DNA of 64,000 nucleotides from Heterodera schachtii (lineage: Eukaryota > Nematoda > Chromadorea > Rhabditida > Heteroderidae). The stretch is from the NCBI GenBank assembly GCA_023374025.1, contig SIJG01000051.1, forward strand, positions 106,642 to 170,641, written 5' to 3'. Under the pieces are notes generated by a model. It was not told the DNA's origin and did no database searches. It worked only from the letters and a program-made list of their open reading frames with translations. Position 1 is the first letter of the stretch, and each line of letters opens with the position of its first letter. Both the position numbers and the translations under genes were made by a program. Shown here piece by piece: positions 10,558 through 24,100 of the stretch.

Positions 10558-12566
10558 ATGTCAACTGTCGGTTTTATAGAATATTTGTTGGCATGGTTGG
10601 GATTCGCTTTTGGCATTCCGTTAAATGTCATTTTGATCCGATTGATTGTCCGTCACACTCCAAAGCCAATGCGAATTTATAGCAAAGTAAGTTTTAAATG
10701 ACACAAAAATATTTTAGGAATAATCATAATTTGTATTAATTCCTAAAAATCCAATAATTTGCATTCGCTTTTTTTTGTCGAAAAAACTGAGTTTTCACGC
10801 CCTTCGATCCGTTGAAGCTTCGGAAAAAAATAATTTTAATTCGGTTCCCCAATCGTTTTATTGAATTTAAAATAAATGCCATTTAGATTCTGTTGCAAAC
10901 ATGCGTAACTGATATTTTGTTGCTTTTAATTACGCTTCTATTCAACCCGGTTAATAATAATAATTTTCAATTGATATTTTATTTTTTAATTTTAGAACAA
11001 TTTTGTAACGGAAAAAGGTGAAACTGCGGTAATTTTGTACGGATTGGTCACCATAAAAGGGATGGAAAATCGAATTTGGAATTTGTTGGCATTTATTTGC
11101 TTTGTTTTTCTTGTCTATGTGTCCATGTTTGGCTATGTGTCCCAATTTATTTTTCGCTATTTTGTCCTCGTACGGTACGTTAATTAATATTGAATTTTAA
11201 ATAAATGGCTTCTGGACCAGACAGATGAGGAGAACTCGGCTGACATACAAGTCAACTGAAAAAGATTTCTTTATTTTCGATTAATTTTTAAGTTGAAAAT
11301 ATTTTTACTGAAAAATTTAAAAAAAAGTTAAGTATAAAAAAAATTCCTTTTTTCCTTTAAATTATGAAAAATCTTTCATTAGTTTTTCTTTTAAATTAGT
11401 GAAAAAAATTTCGATTTTTAATTTTATTTTTTAAGTATGTAGCTTCAAGTTTTTGTTGTCCCTTAGACCAAGTTGTCCTTAAAAATTAGCAGCTGGCTAA
11501 TCCTTAAGCCGAAAGAAATTTAATTTTTTCAGTGGCAAAAACATTTCAAGCCCCAAATATTTTTTACTGTTTTTTCTGATGCTTCTGTTCCCATTTGCTT
11601 ATTGCGTTAATTTGTTCATTTGCTATTTTCCGCCTGCTGAACACGCGCTAATGGACGACAAATCCGTCGCGGCAATTCTCGGCATTAATCTCGACGAACA
11701 AATTCTGTTGGCCGGTTATTCATTCAATGTAAAAACAAAAAATTAGTTTAAATAAAAAGACCGAAAGGAAAGATATAACTCGGCACAAAATTCGTTATAG
11801 CATTCATTTAAATGAATTAAATGAAAATTCTTTTGGTATCGATCGATGGCACTAAATTTTAAATATTAATAATAATATTATAACAAAAATTCAATGTTTT
11901 ATTTACTTTTGGTCTATTTTATATTATGAATTAAGAATATCCAATTGACTATCGGCTTTTACTACATTATCACAGTGTGCTCTTTTGCTTATCTGATAAT
12001 ATTCTGTTTAGCATTTCTTATCAAGAAATTTTTGGAAATTAAATCAAAGAGGTAATTAATTATTTATTAATTCATTATTATTAATTTATTTTTATTTACT
12101 TTTAAATGTAAATTTTTTAAGCATTTCACCTTCTGCATCGGAAATAACCAAGAAGATGATTGAAATGAACAATCAAGTTTCTCGAAATCTTCTCATCCAG
12201 GTTCATCAATTTGTGATCAATTCTAATTGAAAAATGAATTAATTATTTATTTTATTTAATTTATTTTCAATTTTTTAATTTAGGCTTCGATGCCTCTCTT
12301 CATTTATCTTTCTGTTATTTTTTTGGTTGCACTTCTGATTTTCAAAATTGACACCCAAGGATGGAAATGGCTACAGTATTACAACTTACTGTCATCCATT
12401 CCGATGTTTTTACCGTCTGTTTTGAATCCAATTGTGTCAATTTGTGTCATCAATTTTTACCGTCATGTGCTCATTTCGGATGTAAAACGACTTGGTATAA
12501 TATGAAAATTTTTTTTGTAAATAAATTATTGTTTTAGCGAAATTCTTAAATATTTTTGGTTGGTGA
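10558..12566 (+). CDS. Nematode seven-TM chemoreceptor, Str/Srd-like
   Basis: Eight exons join in phase: 10558-10686, 10887-10949, 10996-11174, 11533-11728, 11936-12051, 12122-12200, 12284-12494, 12538-12566 (333 residues). Seven hydrophobic segments are recognisable, beginning IEYLLAWLGFAFGIPLNVIL. The loop after TM1 has RHTPKPMRIYSK, and the end has LNPIVSICVINFYRHVLI, the typical TM7/NP-YR region of Str-superfamily serpentine receptors. Length matches the family. These are G-protein-coupled receptors of sensory neuron cilia; the ligand is unknown. TTTTTAG lies 7 bases before the ATG, a likely spliced-leader acceptor. The last intron is inferred; without it the protein ends nine residues earlier with a different tail. 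Confidence 0.85.
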
Positions 12567-13340
12567 AATCGAGCAGAAATAGCAGCAGAAACAATACCCA
12601 GCCAAATGGGCAATCAAGTGTTATAAAAAGTTAAAAAAACGAATTATTTAATTAATTCTTATACTATTTAGGGATAATTGAGGCATAATTTTATAAAATT
12701 TTAAAATAAATTATTGTATTATTATAGTCAACGATAAAAGTCGAGTATGAATAAATTTAATTTTTGAAGGTCCAAATATCCAGATTTATCAGATTTTCCC
12801 TATTTTAAAGGTGTGTTTAAATCTGGCAAAAATATAAGTGTCCTGGTTTCAGATTTGCCCAGATTTCGGGGTACTGACCCAAATTTTCTGGGTATTCATG
12901 ACTTTTTTAAATTATGGCACAAAATGACCAGTTTTGAATTTTATTGAAAATTAAAAGGGTGCAAAATAATTTTGCCGTAAGATAAAATAAGTAAATTTTT
13001 GAAAACACAATTAGGGCGTGGGGAGGGTCCGGCGGTGCCAATAGGCGCCACCGGGAGAATTTGAAACTTTACTTCTGCTTTGTTTACAGATATTTTGAGC
13101 TTTCTCTGAATCTAATTAATTAATGCCACTTTAAATGTCAATTCGAAAATTGATTTTGGAATGGATTTTTTATTATCAATAAAAATTTCATGCGTAATTC
13201 ATTAAATAATGGAAAAATAAACACTGAAAGAGAAGCCAAAGTGATGAAAAAGCAAATAAAAGCATAGAGAAATCAATTGAAAAAATCATTAAATATAATT
13301 TATGTATTGCTTATTGCATAATTTTAAAAAAAGATTAAAA
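12567..13340. other. Intergenic spacer with shared GC-rich motif
   Basis: AT-rich spacer between two + strand genes. At about 13018-13056 it carries GGTCCGGCGGTGCC and a TAGGCGCC-containing block also found twice near 3240-3460. It is probably a transposon remnant. No gene seen. Confidence 0.5.
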
Positions 13341-16300
13341 ATGAATTTATTTCTAATAAAACTTTTATTATTATTTTCAATCGCCTTAATTCCATTAAAA
13401 GACAAATTAATTAATGCGAAACAATTATATGAGAAAGACGACACAAAATCAAACGGAAGCGGAGAATTAATGGACAATTCGGCGACGTCGACAAAAGGCA
13501 TTTTTATGAAAAAATAAAAATAAATTTTAATTCAAAAATTTAGAAAATTGTGATTATTTTAAAAATTCAAAAGAATTCAAAAGCATTTTCTTCAAGTCGC
13601 TAAAAGATGGAAGGAAAAAAGAAATCTTAACAAATAAAAACGACGAATTGGGAAGTGGTGGATTTGGAAAGGTCAATTAATTTACAATAATGGAAATTAA
13701 TTCAAAAAGAAAATGACATAAATACTCAATTGACCACTCTAAAAACCTCAAAAAGTGTATAAATACTCTGATATCGGAGTTATTCTCTATCATGTTTAAC
13801 TTGATATGAAGGTAGAAAAATTTATAGTAATAACTTTGTTCAAAAAAGAAGGGAACCCAAACGAAGGCAAAAAATAATTAATGAAGAAAGACTAGAAACT
13901 TCACCACTAGCTGTTTATACATAAAAAAAAGTTGGGTTAGGTTAGTCGGGCTCAGAGGTGTGCGAAAAACAAAAAAAATAATAATCGAAAAGGAAACGAA
14001 ACGAAAATATTTATTTTTCACAAAACACGAAACGAAAATTTAAAATCCAAAAACGAAAAAGAAACGAAAATTTAAAATCCAAAAACGAAAAAGAAACGAA
14101 AATTTAAGATTTTTAAATACGAAAACGAAACAAAAATTTTTTGACCGACGAAAACGAAACACGAAAAGATACTCAAAAAGTGACGAAAAAAGGGAACGAC
14201 ACGAAATTTCGCACACCCCTGACTGGTCGGGAACAAGATTTTAGAAAAAACCGAAACATTTATTGACTGGGACCAGTAAGGCGTAAAATCGGGACTTTCA
14301 ACTCATTTTCAAGGAAGATAGATTCAAATCAAAAAATGAAACACGACCAAACCCAGTTCAAGATCACGAGCCAAAAACTTGTCCTTTTCATCCGTTAAAA
14401 AAAATTACTGTAGACACTCAAAATAAATTTAAAAAATAAAAATAATCAATTAATAAAACTTTTGTAAATACACCTAAAAGGTTTATGTTGCTTTTGCCCA
14501 AAATGGAAAAGCGGATGGAATTCCTGAGAAGCAATGCTTGGCGGTAAAAGAGATTAGGCTGGGCAGCGGAAGTGAAAGCATATCAAACAAAGGTTTTCGA
14601 AATTCGATAAAAGTAATAAAAATGATCGAAAAATTGGACGAGCCGAAAAGAAGGCATCTGCTGAAAATATACGATTAGTAAGACAAACATTAAAATGCAA
14701 ATTATTTAAAAAAAATATTATTTGGTCATATATATTCGAAAATAATTTTTGATGGGGAATTAAATGGTTTTTTAAGCAAAGAGAATACACATAAAAATTA
14801 TTAGACTACGAAGCTAACAAATAAGCAAATGCCAAGTGCAATTTAATAAAAATAAAATAAAAATTTTCAATTTATTATTTGTTCTTAATTCACTTGGAAT
14901 ATTACTAATTTATTTTAATTCTGTTAAGCGGATTACTCAGAACCAGAACAGAAAGAAGGCGGTCAAAGCGCGCACTGATAATAATGGAGAAGGGCACCGA
15001 AGGGTTTGACGAACGTTTATATAACGACGAAAATCCCATAAGTGATAATGATAAAGACAAATCTGAGCAGCAACTGCTGCAGATGACCAGACAATTGGTT
15101 GTGCCAATCGAGGAAATGCATCAGGGTAATTAGTTATTAATTGTTTTGAATTCTGTGAATAAGCCTTTGTGTCAAAGCTAATTTTATGGGAAATTCGTTC
15201 AAATCCCAAAAAAAATAAAATTACAAAATTACAATCAAATGACATGCTTTTAATCATAATCTTTAGTTATTTTTTTATATTTAAGTTTTATAATTCGTAT
15301 AAAGTTATGCTCTAAGTTAGGGCGCAAAAACAAATTAATGAATTTAAAAGGGATTTATAATTTATTATTTTAGTAGGAATTTTTATAAATTTTTAAAATG
15401 ACCTAAAAATACATTAGAAGGAATTTTTAAACCTTTTTATATGGCTTTTGAGGCTTTTTGGGCAAAATTTTTTTTATCCATGACCGAAATTCGCGACACA
15501 AATTCAAAAACTTTGAAAAGTTCATTGAGAGAGTCTCAAACCGAGACTCTCGAATATTCATTCACCACCCAAACAGTTGCGATGCATTTGGATGTGAAGC
15601 CACACAATTTTTTGTACGTGCCAACTGTTGATGTGGAGAGCGGTGAGTCTGAGGAATTGCTGAAACTGATCGATTTTGACGGTGCCGAACCGATCCCGGG
15701 GAAAATTCGGTGGGGACTGTGGAGGAAAAGGTTGGCACATTATAAGCGGGCTGACTACCGAAGAGTGCCCAAAAATCCATTGTACTCACCGCTGTATTCG
15801 AGCCCAGAAAGTTACAGAAGAAAGGTGAGCAAATACAGTAAAATTTTAATTTTAAATAAAAAAAAGTTTAAAAGATTTGTATTAAAATTATTAATTTATT
15901 ATTTTCTTTCCTTTGTATAAATTTAGTGCTCTTCAAAAGCGGACATGTGGTCAATGGGCGTAATTATTTTTGAGCTCATTTTTGTGAGAATGGTCAAAAA
16001 AGAGTTCCCCGACGCAAACGAAGAAACTTTACGGGTAATTGATTATTTTGTTGGATTAATTAACTAAATGTTGAATGGATTAAATTGGGGGGGGGATGCT
16101 AATGATAATGAGGAAAATGATAAGCCCAATTATTAAATTTGTGTGCTTTCTTTAGATAATTATATTTATATTATTTTTAATTTAATTCCTTTTAAATCTT
16201 AATTCAATTTTAGTTGGCCATTTCAAAGAAAATTTTTGACATTGTGCCCGTTTACAGTGGCAAATCGACCGATCTCAAAGCAAAATGGCCAAAGCCAAAG

Positions 16301-17392
16301 CGATTTGTGTACAATTTACGTTGGCTAATTTCGTCGGTCAAAGAAGTGAAAAGCATTCTCCGGATTTGGTTCAATTTTCCTCGGCTTGCCGTTTTAATCA
16401 CAGTTAGTTAAATAACAATTTATTTAAATATTCTTCAACAAGGTAAGCCGGAGTCCGTTTCAGGAAACATAGAAGCAGCCGAGATCGGGATTTTAGGGTT
16501 AAAGTATTGACTTAAAAACTTTAAGATTGAAAATATCACAAAAAAGCCTCAAATTTAGGGGTGTAAAATGACAAAATTAATCAAAAAAAAATTAGGGAAA
16601 ACATATTGAGCTAAATAATTTTTAAAATCAAAATTGTTGTGAAGAAAATAAATAAATTATTTTGGAGATGAATTTTGAGAAAATTTTAATTACTTAAGGG
16701 AGTATTTATAAAAATTTCAGGTCGATTCTTAGGGGTGCATTTTTCATTTTATTAGGGCAAAAATAGGTTCTTTCAAAATTTTTTAGGTGCTAAAAATAAA
16801 AACCTAGAAAATAGGTGCTAATAACTCGAAACGTAGCTTAACAACAGCCCAAAAAATGTTTTTTTCGTGCGTTTCAGGCCACGGGGAGTTCATGAAAAAA
16901 TAGGCCTTTGCCTAAAATAGAATAAAAAACATTGCCTGAAAATTTTTAGGTTTTTTTTTTCAATTTTTATAATTTATAAAGAATTTGTTGGATGTTATGC
17001 CCCAAAGACGGATGACAGCGGCGGGCGTTTTGGAGTATTTGGCCGGCAAATGCTACCCGGCCGAACTGTTCCGCACGGACTACGCACGGGCAGGCACCAT
17101 TTTCAACAAAATTTCATTGAACAAATTGTCAGAAATGATCAGTGCACAGAAGCGGCAATGTGACAGCGAAAAATGCACTCAAAAATGGGTAAAAATAGGA
17201 CAAATGGTGGCGAAAGTGGCAGAAATACGCCAAGATGGAATTGTGAACAAAAGTCAAGAAATGTTGGACAATGGTGACATCAAAGAATGTGCAACACGGC
17301 ATGGCGAAGGTGGAAAAAAGGGAAAAGTGATTAGTCACTCACTGATCAGTCAAAACAAAACAAAAACCAGATCAGCCAAATTCAAACATTAA
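13341..17392 (+). CDS. Secreted protein kinase-like protein
   Basis: Eight exons in phase: 13341-13497, 13544-13671, 14481-14677, 14929-15125, 15577-15824, 15927-16034, 16214-16402, 16982-17392 (544 residues). It starts with a signal peptide-like segment (MNLFLIKLLLLFSIALIPL). Kinase landmarks follow in order: glycine loop ELGSGGFGKVYVA, ATP-binding lysine in LAVKEIRL, hinge ALIIMEKG, catalytic loop HLDVKPHNF, metal site LIDFDGA (DFD instead of DFG), SPLYSSPES near the activation segment end, ADMWSMGVIIFEL, and LLDVMPQRRMTAAGVLEY. The catalytic Lys, Asp and Asn are present, so activity is possible. A 120-residue Lys-rich tail follows. Intron 1 (13498-13543) is GC-AG; no GT donor keeps the frame. 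The signal peptide with no transmembrane domain suggests export, possibly an effector; that is inference. Confidence 0.8.
13953..14222. mobile_element. ACGAAA-rich inverted-repeat element
   Basis: Ends CAGAGGTGTGCGAAA and TTTCGCACACCCCTG bracket a body of degenerate ACGAAAA repeats. Flanks TAGTCGGG and TGGTCGGG may be an 8-bp target duplication with one mismatch. It lies in intron 2 of the kinase-like gene. A similar ACGAAA-rich stretch is at 63630-63710. Confidence 0.65.
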
Positions 17393-18103
17393 AGAGCGAA
17401 AATGACAATTTATGTCGGATTTAATTGCATTAAATTAGCAATTTATTAATGCCGTACACATAAAAAGTAAATATTTAATCTGTTAATAAAAATTAGTCAT
17501 TTTCATTTGAAAATATTTTCATTCATTTTGTAATGTTTGTTCACTTAATGATTAATGCATGTCCAACAAATGTTATTTAATATTAAATAGAAAAAGTAAT
17601 TTCATGAAATAATAAATGTAAAAAGGGAATGAATGACTCATCGGCCCAAATCAGACAACATTTTAATGCTTTATCACCAAAAAGCAAAGCCACCACCGAA
17701 TAAATGAAATGACTCAAAAATGGGCCAACCGCCGCTCAAAGGTTTTTAGTGCTTGAAACTGTGAATTCTGTCGGTTGGCAAAGAATGTTTTGCCCAATCT
17801 TCAACAACATTTTAGTAAGACATATGAAATGTTTTTCGTTCCTTTTACAATTTTTTTAAATTGAAATGCCATAATTCCAAAGAATTTTTATTCTAAAAGC
17901 CATGAAAAAATGGTAATTCATGGCCATACCGGAAAGGGAGGAAATATTGTAACACGGGAATACTTTAATTCAAACAAAAATTTAAAATATATTTTTATTT
18001 TCCGAATTATAAAGAATTTCATTGGGCAAATCACCCAAATATTCCATTGATTCTTAACTAAAATAATTCTCCTCAATGATTTCGGCATAAAAAATTGTTC
18101 AAA
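17393..18103. other. Intergenic spacer
   Basis: AT-rich spacer between two + strand genes with no coding or RNA signal I can support. The ATG at 18104 has no obvious short-range leader acceptor; TTCGGCATAA lies just upstream. Confidence 0.45.
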
Positions 18104-21100
18104 ATGGGTAAATTGCGTGCCAAAATCCAATTTGACCAAACCATTCTCTTCGTCTTGTTGTTGTTTTTCTGCATTACTGTATATCTTCGGCACGCGGTGG
18201 CCACATGCATCGAGGAAAGCAGCAGCAGTGGTGGCACACAGCCCACAACACTACCACCGTTGACCGTAGATTATACCGTATGCAAAAGAATGGCGCCAGA
18301 TTTACGCCAAGCATGCATAATGAGGCTGCAATGGTGGCAAGAGGCACGGAAGGTACGGTAGTGGCACAAGGGGAAGGTTGGGTGTGCAAGGATGTCTGAT
18401 TTGTTTTTGTTTTTATTTTTCAAAAAAACAATTATCTTTTTCTCGAAAAACAAAATGCTTTTGAATTATTTAGCTCCCAGGAACAAAAACGTTAAAAAAA
18501 ACTATGCGTAAATATTAATTCTTTTTCACAAAGTATAAAATTATATCGAAAATAAAAAGATAAATATATTTTATGATTTGTAACCTTACAAAAATATAGA
18601 GTTTAACCTTAAAACTACTACAGTCGAGAACGAAAAGTGAAAATTTAGGCGGAAAGAGAAGGGCGAATTGTGCCAGCGAAGGAATTGCCACCGCCGTCAC
18701 AAGGGCTTGGTTCGCTTATTTAATAGATTTTTTCATTATTAAATAGCTTTTGTTAATTGCTATTTTTCAAGAAAAAATATGCGACAGACAAGAAATTACC
18801 ATTAAAGGTTTGCCAACCCATCGGAAAGCGACTCCGGCAGAAAAAGCTGCCCAACCGCCGCCGTCGGTGGCCTCGGAACGGTACGGATGCTTAAACACCA
18901 GCTGCTTATGCAAATACATGAAAGGCAAGAAAATTGAGAATTTAATAGAATTTGCAAAAATATTATAATTAGAAAAAAACATTTTAGGAATACTTTTTAT
19001 TTATTGTTCAAAAAATGAGAATTTTTTTATGAAATTTTTGAAACCATAAATAAATTTAGTTTTAACTTGCTTTTAGATCAGTGCGTCTCGTCGGCAAAAG
19101 CCGCAACTCAACTGTTTGAGATCAGCAGACCAAAGCGACACTCGGGCGAGCCGGATAAGAGATTGGCACAGTGTAAGCGAATGGAATACCGTATGCTCAG
19201 CGATGATCAGCGAGAGCGATTTGTAAGAGCATGAACTTTTATATAGGCTTTAGCTAATGTATTGCCACTGTACAGCTGCATGGAAACTGTTTAAACTCTA
19301 AAGTAACAAATAGGAACCGGGTTTTATCTGGATTAGAGACCGGAGAAAATTTTTATATAGAAAAATAGATACAGGTTAAACCTGAAAAAATATAAGTAAA
19401 GGTTATAGGTACAGGCAGGCACCAAAAACTATTAATTTCTGTACTGATTTAAAATTTGCACATGAACCAATAAAAAAAAATTGTTTTTTCAACTATTCTT
19501 AATTCAAAAATTTTATTATTATTATTAATTATGTTTTTTTATATATTTCTAAGAAATGCTATTAGCTCGACCAGTGAATACATTACAGGTATAGACAGGC
19601 ATTTGTCAAAATACCAAACTGTACTAAAAACATTTTCTTTTGTACAATATGCCATGACTCTGACATCACTGCATTTGGGATGCCAATTAAAGACTAAAAT
19701 TCAAAAAATCAATGAACGGGTCCCGGAGATTGCTGATATATTTTGTGATGGAGGCCGGACTTTGCCCGCTTCTGCCGAAATTAGGCGGTTTTGCCATTTT
19801 AGCACAACGCGTGGCTCCAAATGAAGAACGGTTACGGGTCCCACGAGTACGACCGGCTGTCCTTCTTCCACTGCAATCCCAGCTTAATCCCTTCCGCCCA
19901 CGGGGGCCCCACCTTTCTTTTGTGGCACCGTGAATATTTGAAAAGGTCAGTTTTCTTAGTTTTTTGGCGCCTCGCTTTCTTTCTCCATTCTCGGACTCAT
20001 TGTCAATCTTTGTTCTTTAATTTGAAAAAGCTCCGACCCTCGAACATCTCCAAGTTTTTCCATATAAATTCAGTTGATCATTTTTAATGCAAAATTTTCG
20101 TTTTGAGTCATTTCATAAATCCGCCAAGCGGTTCGAACTTTTTTTACAATTATAAACAAATTATGGCCATAAAAGTACAAAAAATCTACAGTAAGAATTC
20201 CAAACTTTAATGGTATTTCGATAGCTCTAAGAAATGCTCTATTAAATTTTAATGCAAAAAAAAAAAAATTGTTTTATGATGGAAATCGCAATTCGCGCAA
20301 TTGACCCGTCAGTTTGTCTTCCTTATTGGGACGTTACATTGGACCAGCGATTGCCGGAAGCGGTAATTATTTTTTAAAAATAATTTTTACGAAAAATAAA
20401 TAATTTAGTTGTACTTTTTTTAATGCAGACAGATTCGATCATGTGGAGCAAATTGTTCATGGGTGCTCCTGACAACGAAAATAAATTCATTGCCGACGGT
20501 TTTTTGGCCAATTGGTATACTGTAAGTTCATTTTTTGTAGAAATGATTTTAATTTACCTCTAATTATTCGTTTCATACATATCTCATCAATAGATTAATT
20601 CAAATGACTTGAATGAAAATATATTCAGTCGAGCGGTGGCAAAATTCGCCGTGACCTCGGCTTAAATGGTCGGCTCTTTGGAGAAAAGGAGTAAAAAAAA
20701 GCGCACTAATATTTTTTTATCCAATTAATTTAGAGTTCTCTCAATGCTAACGAAAAGCAACATGGATTTCTTTTTTGCCTTTACAAATGCGGTAAAAAAT
20801 TTTAAAAAAGTAATAATTTTTGTTTTTCCCAATATTTTCAGACTCCAACCAGCGAATGCACTCAATCGATACCGGACGTAGAATCTGAGAACGCATTGGA
20901 ATTGATCCACAATTATGTGCATTCATGGATAGGAGGACAAATGGTAAATTTATTAATTAATTCCAAGTGTTTTAAAATTAATAATTATATTATTATTTTT
21001 TAAAATTAATTGCGGTATTTTTTTAACCTTTTTAGACACGCTTAGAAACATCAACAGAAGACCCAATTTTCTTCGTTTATCACTGCTTCCTCGATTATGT

Positions 21101-24100
21101 GTGTCAATTAAGACTAATTTAAGGGGAGGGGTCTAAGTTTTAGAAATATACTGCTGGTAATTCTATCAAATATATTATTATTACTGGGCATAGATTTGGG
21201 AGCAGTGGCGCCAAAAGTGGCAGAACCGAGAGCAGCGCGAAACGCAATACCCACCCGATGACCAAATTGTTCCGGTGACAATTCAAATTTAAACATTTTT
21301 AAATAGAATCGAAAAAATTGGCATTCGTAAAAATATTTATTTTATTTATGTTTTGTTTTTCAGTGCTCAGGGTCTGAAAATTACCGCCTCAGTGCAACAA
21401 TGTACCCATTCCAGGACCCGGTTCTCCTAATTAAAGGTGTCATATTGCCTTCACAATGCTTTACTTTTAAATTTTAATATTCTGCAATGTCCTGGAAAAC
21501 TTAGAACAAATAACTGAAACTTTTTATGGCATAAAATTATGTTTTACTCTCGGCACCATTACATTCTAATTATTTGATCATTATTTTAGCTGGCCTAAGC
21601 AATGAATACACCGACAATTTGTACACATATGCCACAAGACCTTCGTGTACAGCAACAAATGGATGCGGATCACCGTAAAAGTTTTTTAAAATAAAATTTG
21701 ATTAAAAAGGAAATTTTTGGAAAAATATTTTGTAATATTTTTCTCCATTTAAGTATTAATTTATACTAAAGTAATGATGCCATTAATTAGCCAAGCAGTT
21801 AAGTTACCTTTTCTGTGATTTGACAAAGCAACAAACTCCTGAGCCCTTATGTTGTGCCAAAATAAAGCCCGGAGGCGATTGCTCAATTTTTCAGGGGAAC
21901 AGTTAATGATCCCTTTTAATTATTACTCTTAATTAGTTTCTTTGTTCATTAGATGAAGAGCCATGTTTTGATTCCGTTTGTATTAATGGCATATGTACAG
22001 CAAGCGAAAAAGGCACGACAACGGAACATGGTGAAACAACACCACAAACCGAGACAAGTTCAACCACGCTTGGTAAAAAGATTGTAACTGATTTGGTGAA
22101 ACATGTAATTAATAGACACAATGTGACAGGTACAACTCAACTTGGTGAGACAACCGCAACACCTACGACAGGGACCAGTTCAACCAATATTGGTAAAAGA
22201 TGAAACAAGATTCTTGAGATAAGTACAAAATGTGACAGATACAACCCTAATTGGGGAAACAACTTCGACGGCATCGGATCACTTCTCTACTGTGTTTTCT
22301 CTGTCACCATCACTTTTGACGACAGAACCAACTGATCAGATCGCCCTTTCCACGATAAGCAGCAGCACAACCTTAGGCACATTCACACCCAACGCTACCG
22401 TGTCCTCATCATACAGTAAACCTTTGTAACTGTATCAAAAATAAATTAGAATCATTAATTTAAAATTATACATATTTTGCAGCTCAGAACCCATCATGTT
22501 GTTGCGTGTGCAAGGAATGTGATGAAGAGGAACAATACAAAATGGTATCGAGCAAATTTTTAAAACAAAAAAAGCGCCGGAATAAAGAATTTCTGGCCAA
22601 AAGCTGCAGGATTTAAAAAAATTCTATATAGAAATTAAAATCATGAGAACCAATGCAATAAGAGTTTTTTTTATATAATTAATCATTTAAAAAAAGAATT
22701 CTATAAATACAAAAATGAAAAATAAATAATAAATTTTTGTTATTTCCTTTTATTCAACCACATTTTAATATTTGAATATTTATTTTTCCGTTAGTCTTTC
22801 ATCGCTCCCAATGGTTTGAATTTGGAAGCCAAACGCAAGAAGCACCGTAAGCGTAAGCATCGCTGCGGTGGTCGCTCTTCGCGCAAACATCGCCACCACA
22901 AGTCGAGCAGTAAAAGCAGCAGCAGCAGCAGTTCGTCGTCCTCGTCGGAGGAGGAAGACAGTAACGAGTGCGACGGAAAGCATACTGTAGTGAGTGGACA
23001 ATTCAAAAAAAAGAGAGTGGAGTCGGCACATTTAAGTGCCGACACTCGAGCCCAGCTTCATTTAAGTGATCATTAGGCCTGGATTTTTAGGGACGAAAAA
23101 ACCCAATTTTTGGGTCGAAATAGGGACGAAAAATGGTAAAACATTGGCGAAAAATTTAAAAAATCTGTGCTTTTTTCAATGAGAATGAACTAAAATCGAT
23201 GTAAATAACTTATTCAGCAATTTAGTTACAAAATAATTATATTTCCTCTTTTTTTTGTAAAAATGTGTTTTTCATGCATTTCTCACCGAAACAAAGCAGC
23301 AGAAAAAAGAAGTAAAACCTAAGAATCCGGCCCTAGTGATCATAATAAAACTTGTTAGCCGATAATAGATGATAAGCTTTTGATTAACTTTTGTTAATTG
23401 CAAGTGATTTAACAAATCACAAAGAATTAAGTTCGAAATTTTTAAATGCCAAAATTCCTTTACATAATTTTTCAAATTATGGCATTAGTTTATAAGAGAT
23501 TTACATACACAAAACCCCTTATTTGTTAGGCCGTTACAACCACCACTTCTTCGCCTCAGCAAATAACAAAATCAAGCGACGATCACTTGGGCTCGACCAC
23601 ACCTTCTCCCACAGTAAATTTAATAAAATTGAATATTTTTATGAATTTTTTCATCTTTTTCAGCCTCCTCCACCCAAAAAGCGCGTTTGCCACGATGGCC
23701 ATGAGTGTTGTGTTCATTGGGCTGCAAAAGGGGCGTGCACATCGGCGCCTCGGCACATGAACACGTGGTGTTCGGGCACGTGCCGTTTCAATGGGTGTCG
23801 ACCCCAACCCAAGCAGGACAAATCAGGCAAGTGAGAAAGAATGGCAAGACGAATGTCCAAGGATGGACACTCAAAAATTCGCATGCCCAGTGGTGTGTCA
23901 AGCTTGAACGCTTAGCCTGGGCATGGATGCACTACGTCCCCTCCCCCTACTGGATCAAAATAATTTCCCTCTAAAAATTTTTTTTAATTTTTAAACTGAA
24001 ATTTTTCAAACAAATTACAGAAATTTTTTCATAAGATTAAAAGTAAAAACCTTTTAAAATTTTCTTTTTTTAAAATTTCTTATGAAAAATTTCTGAGTTT

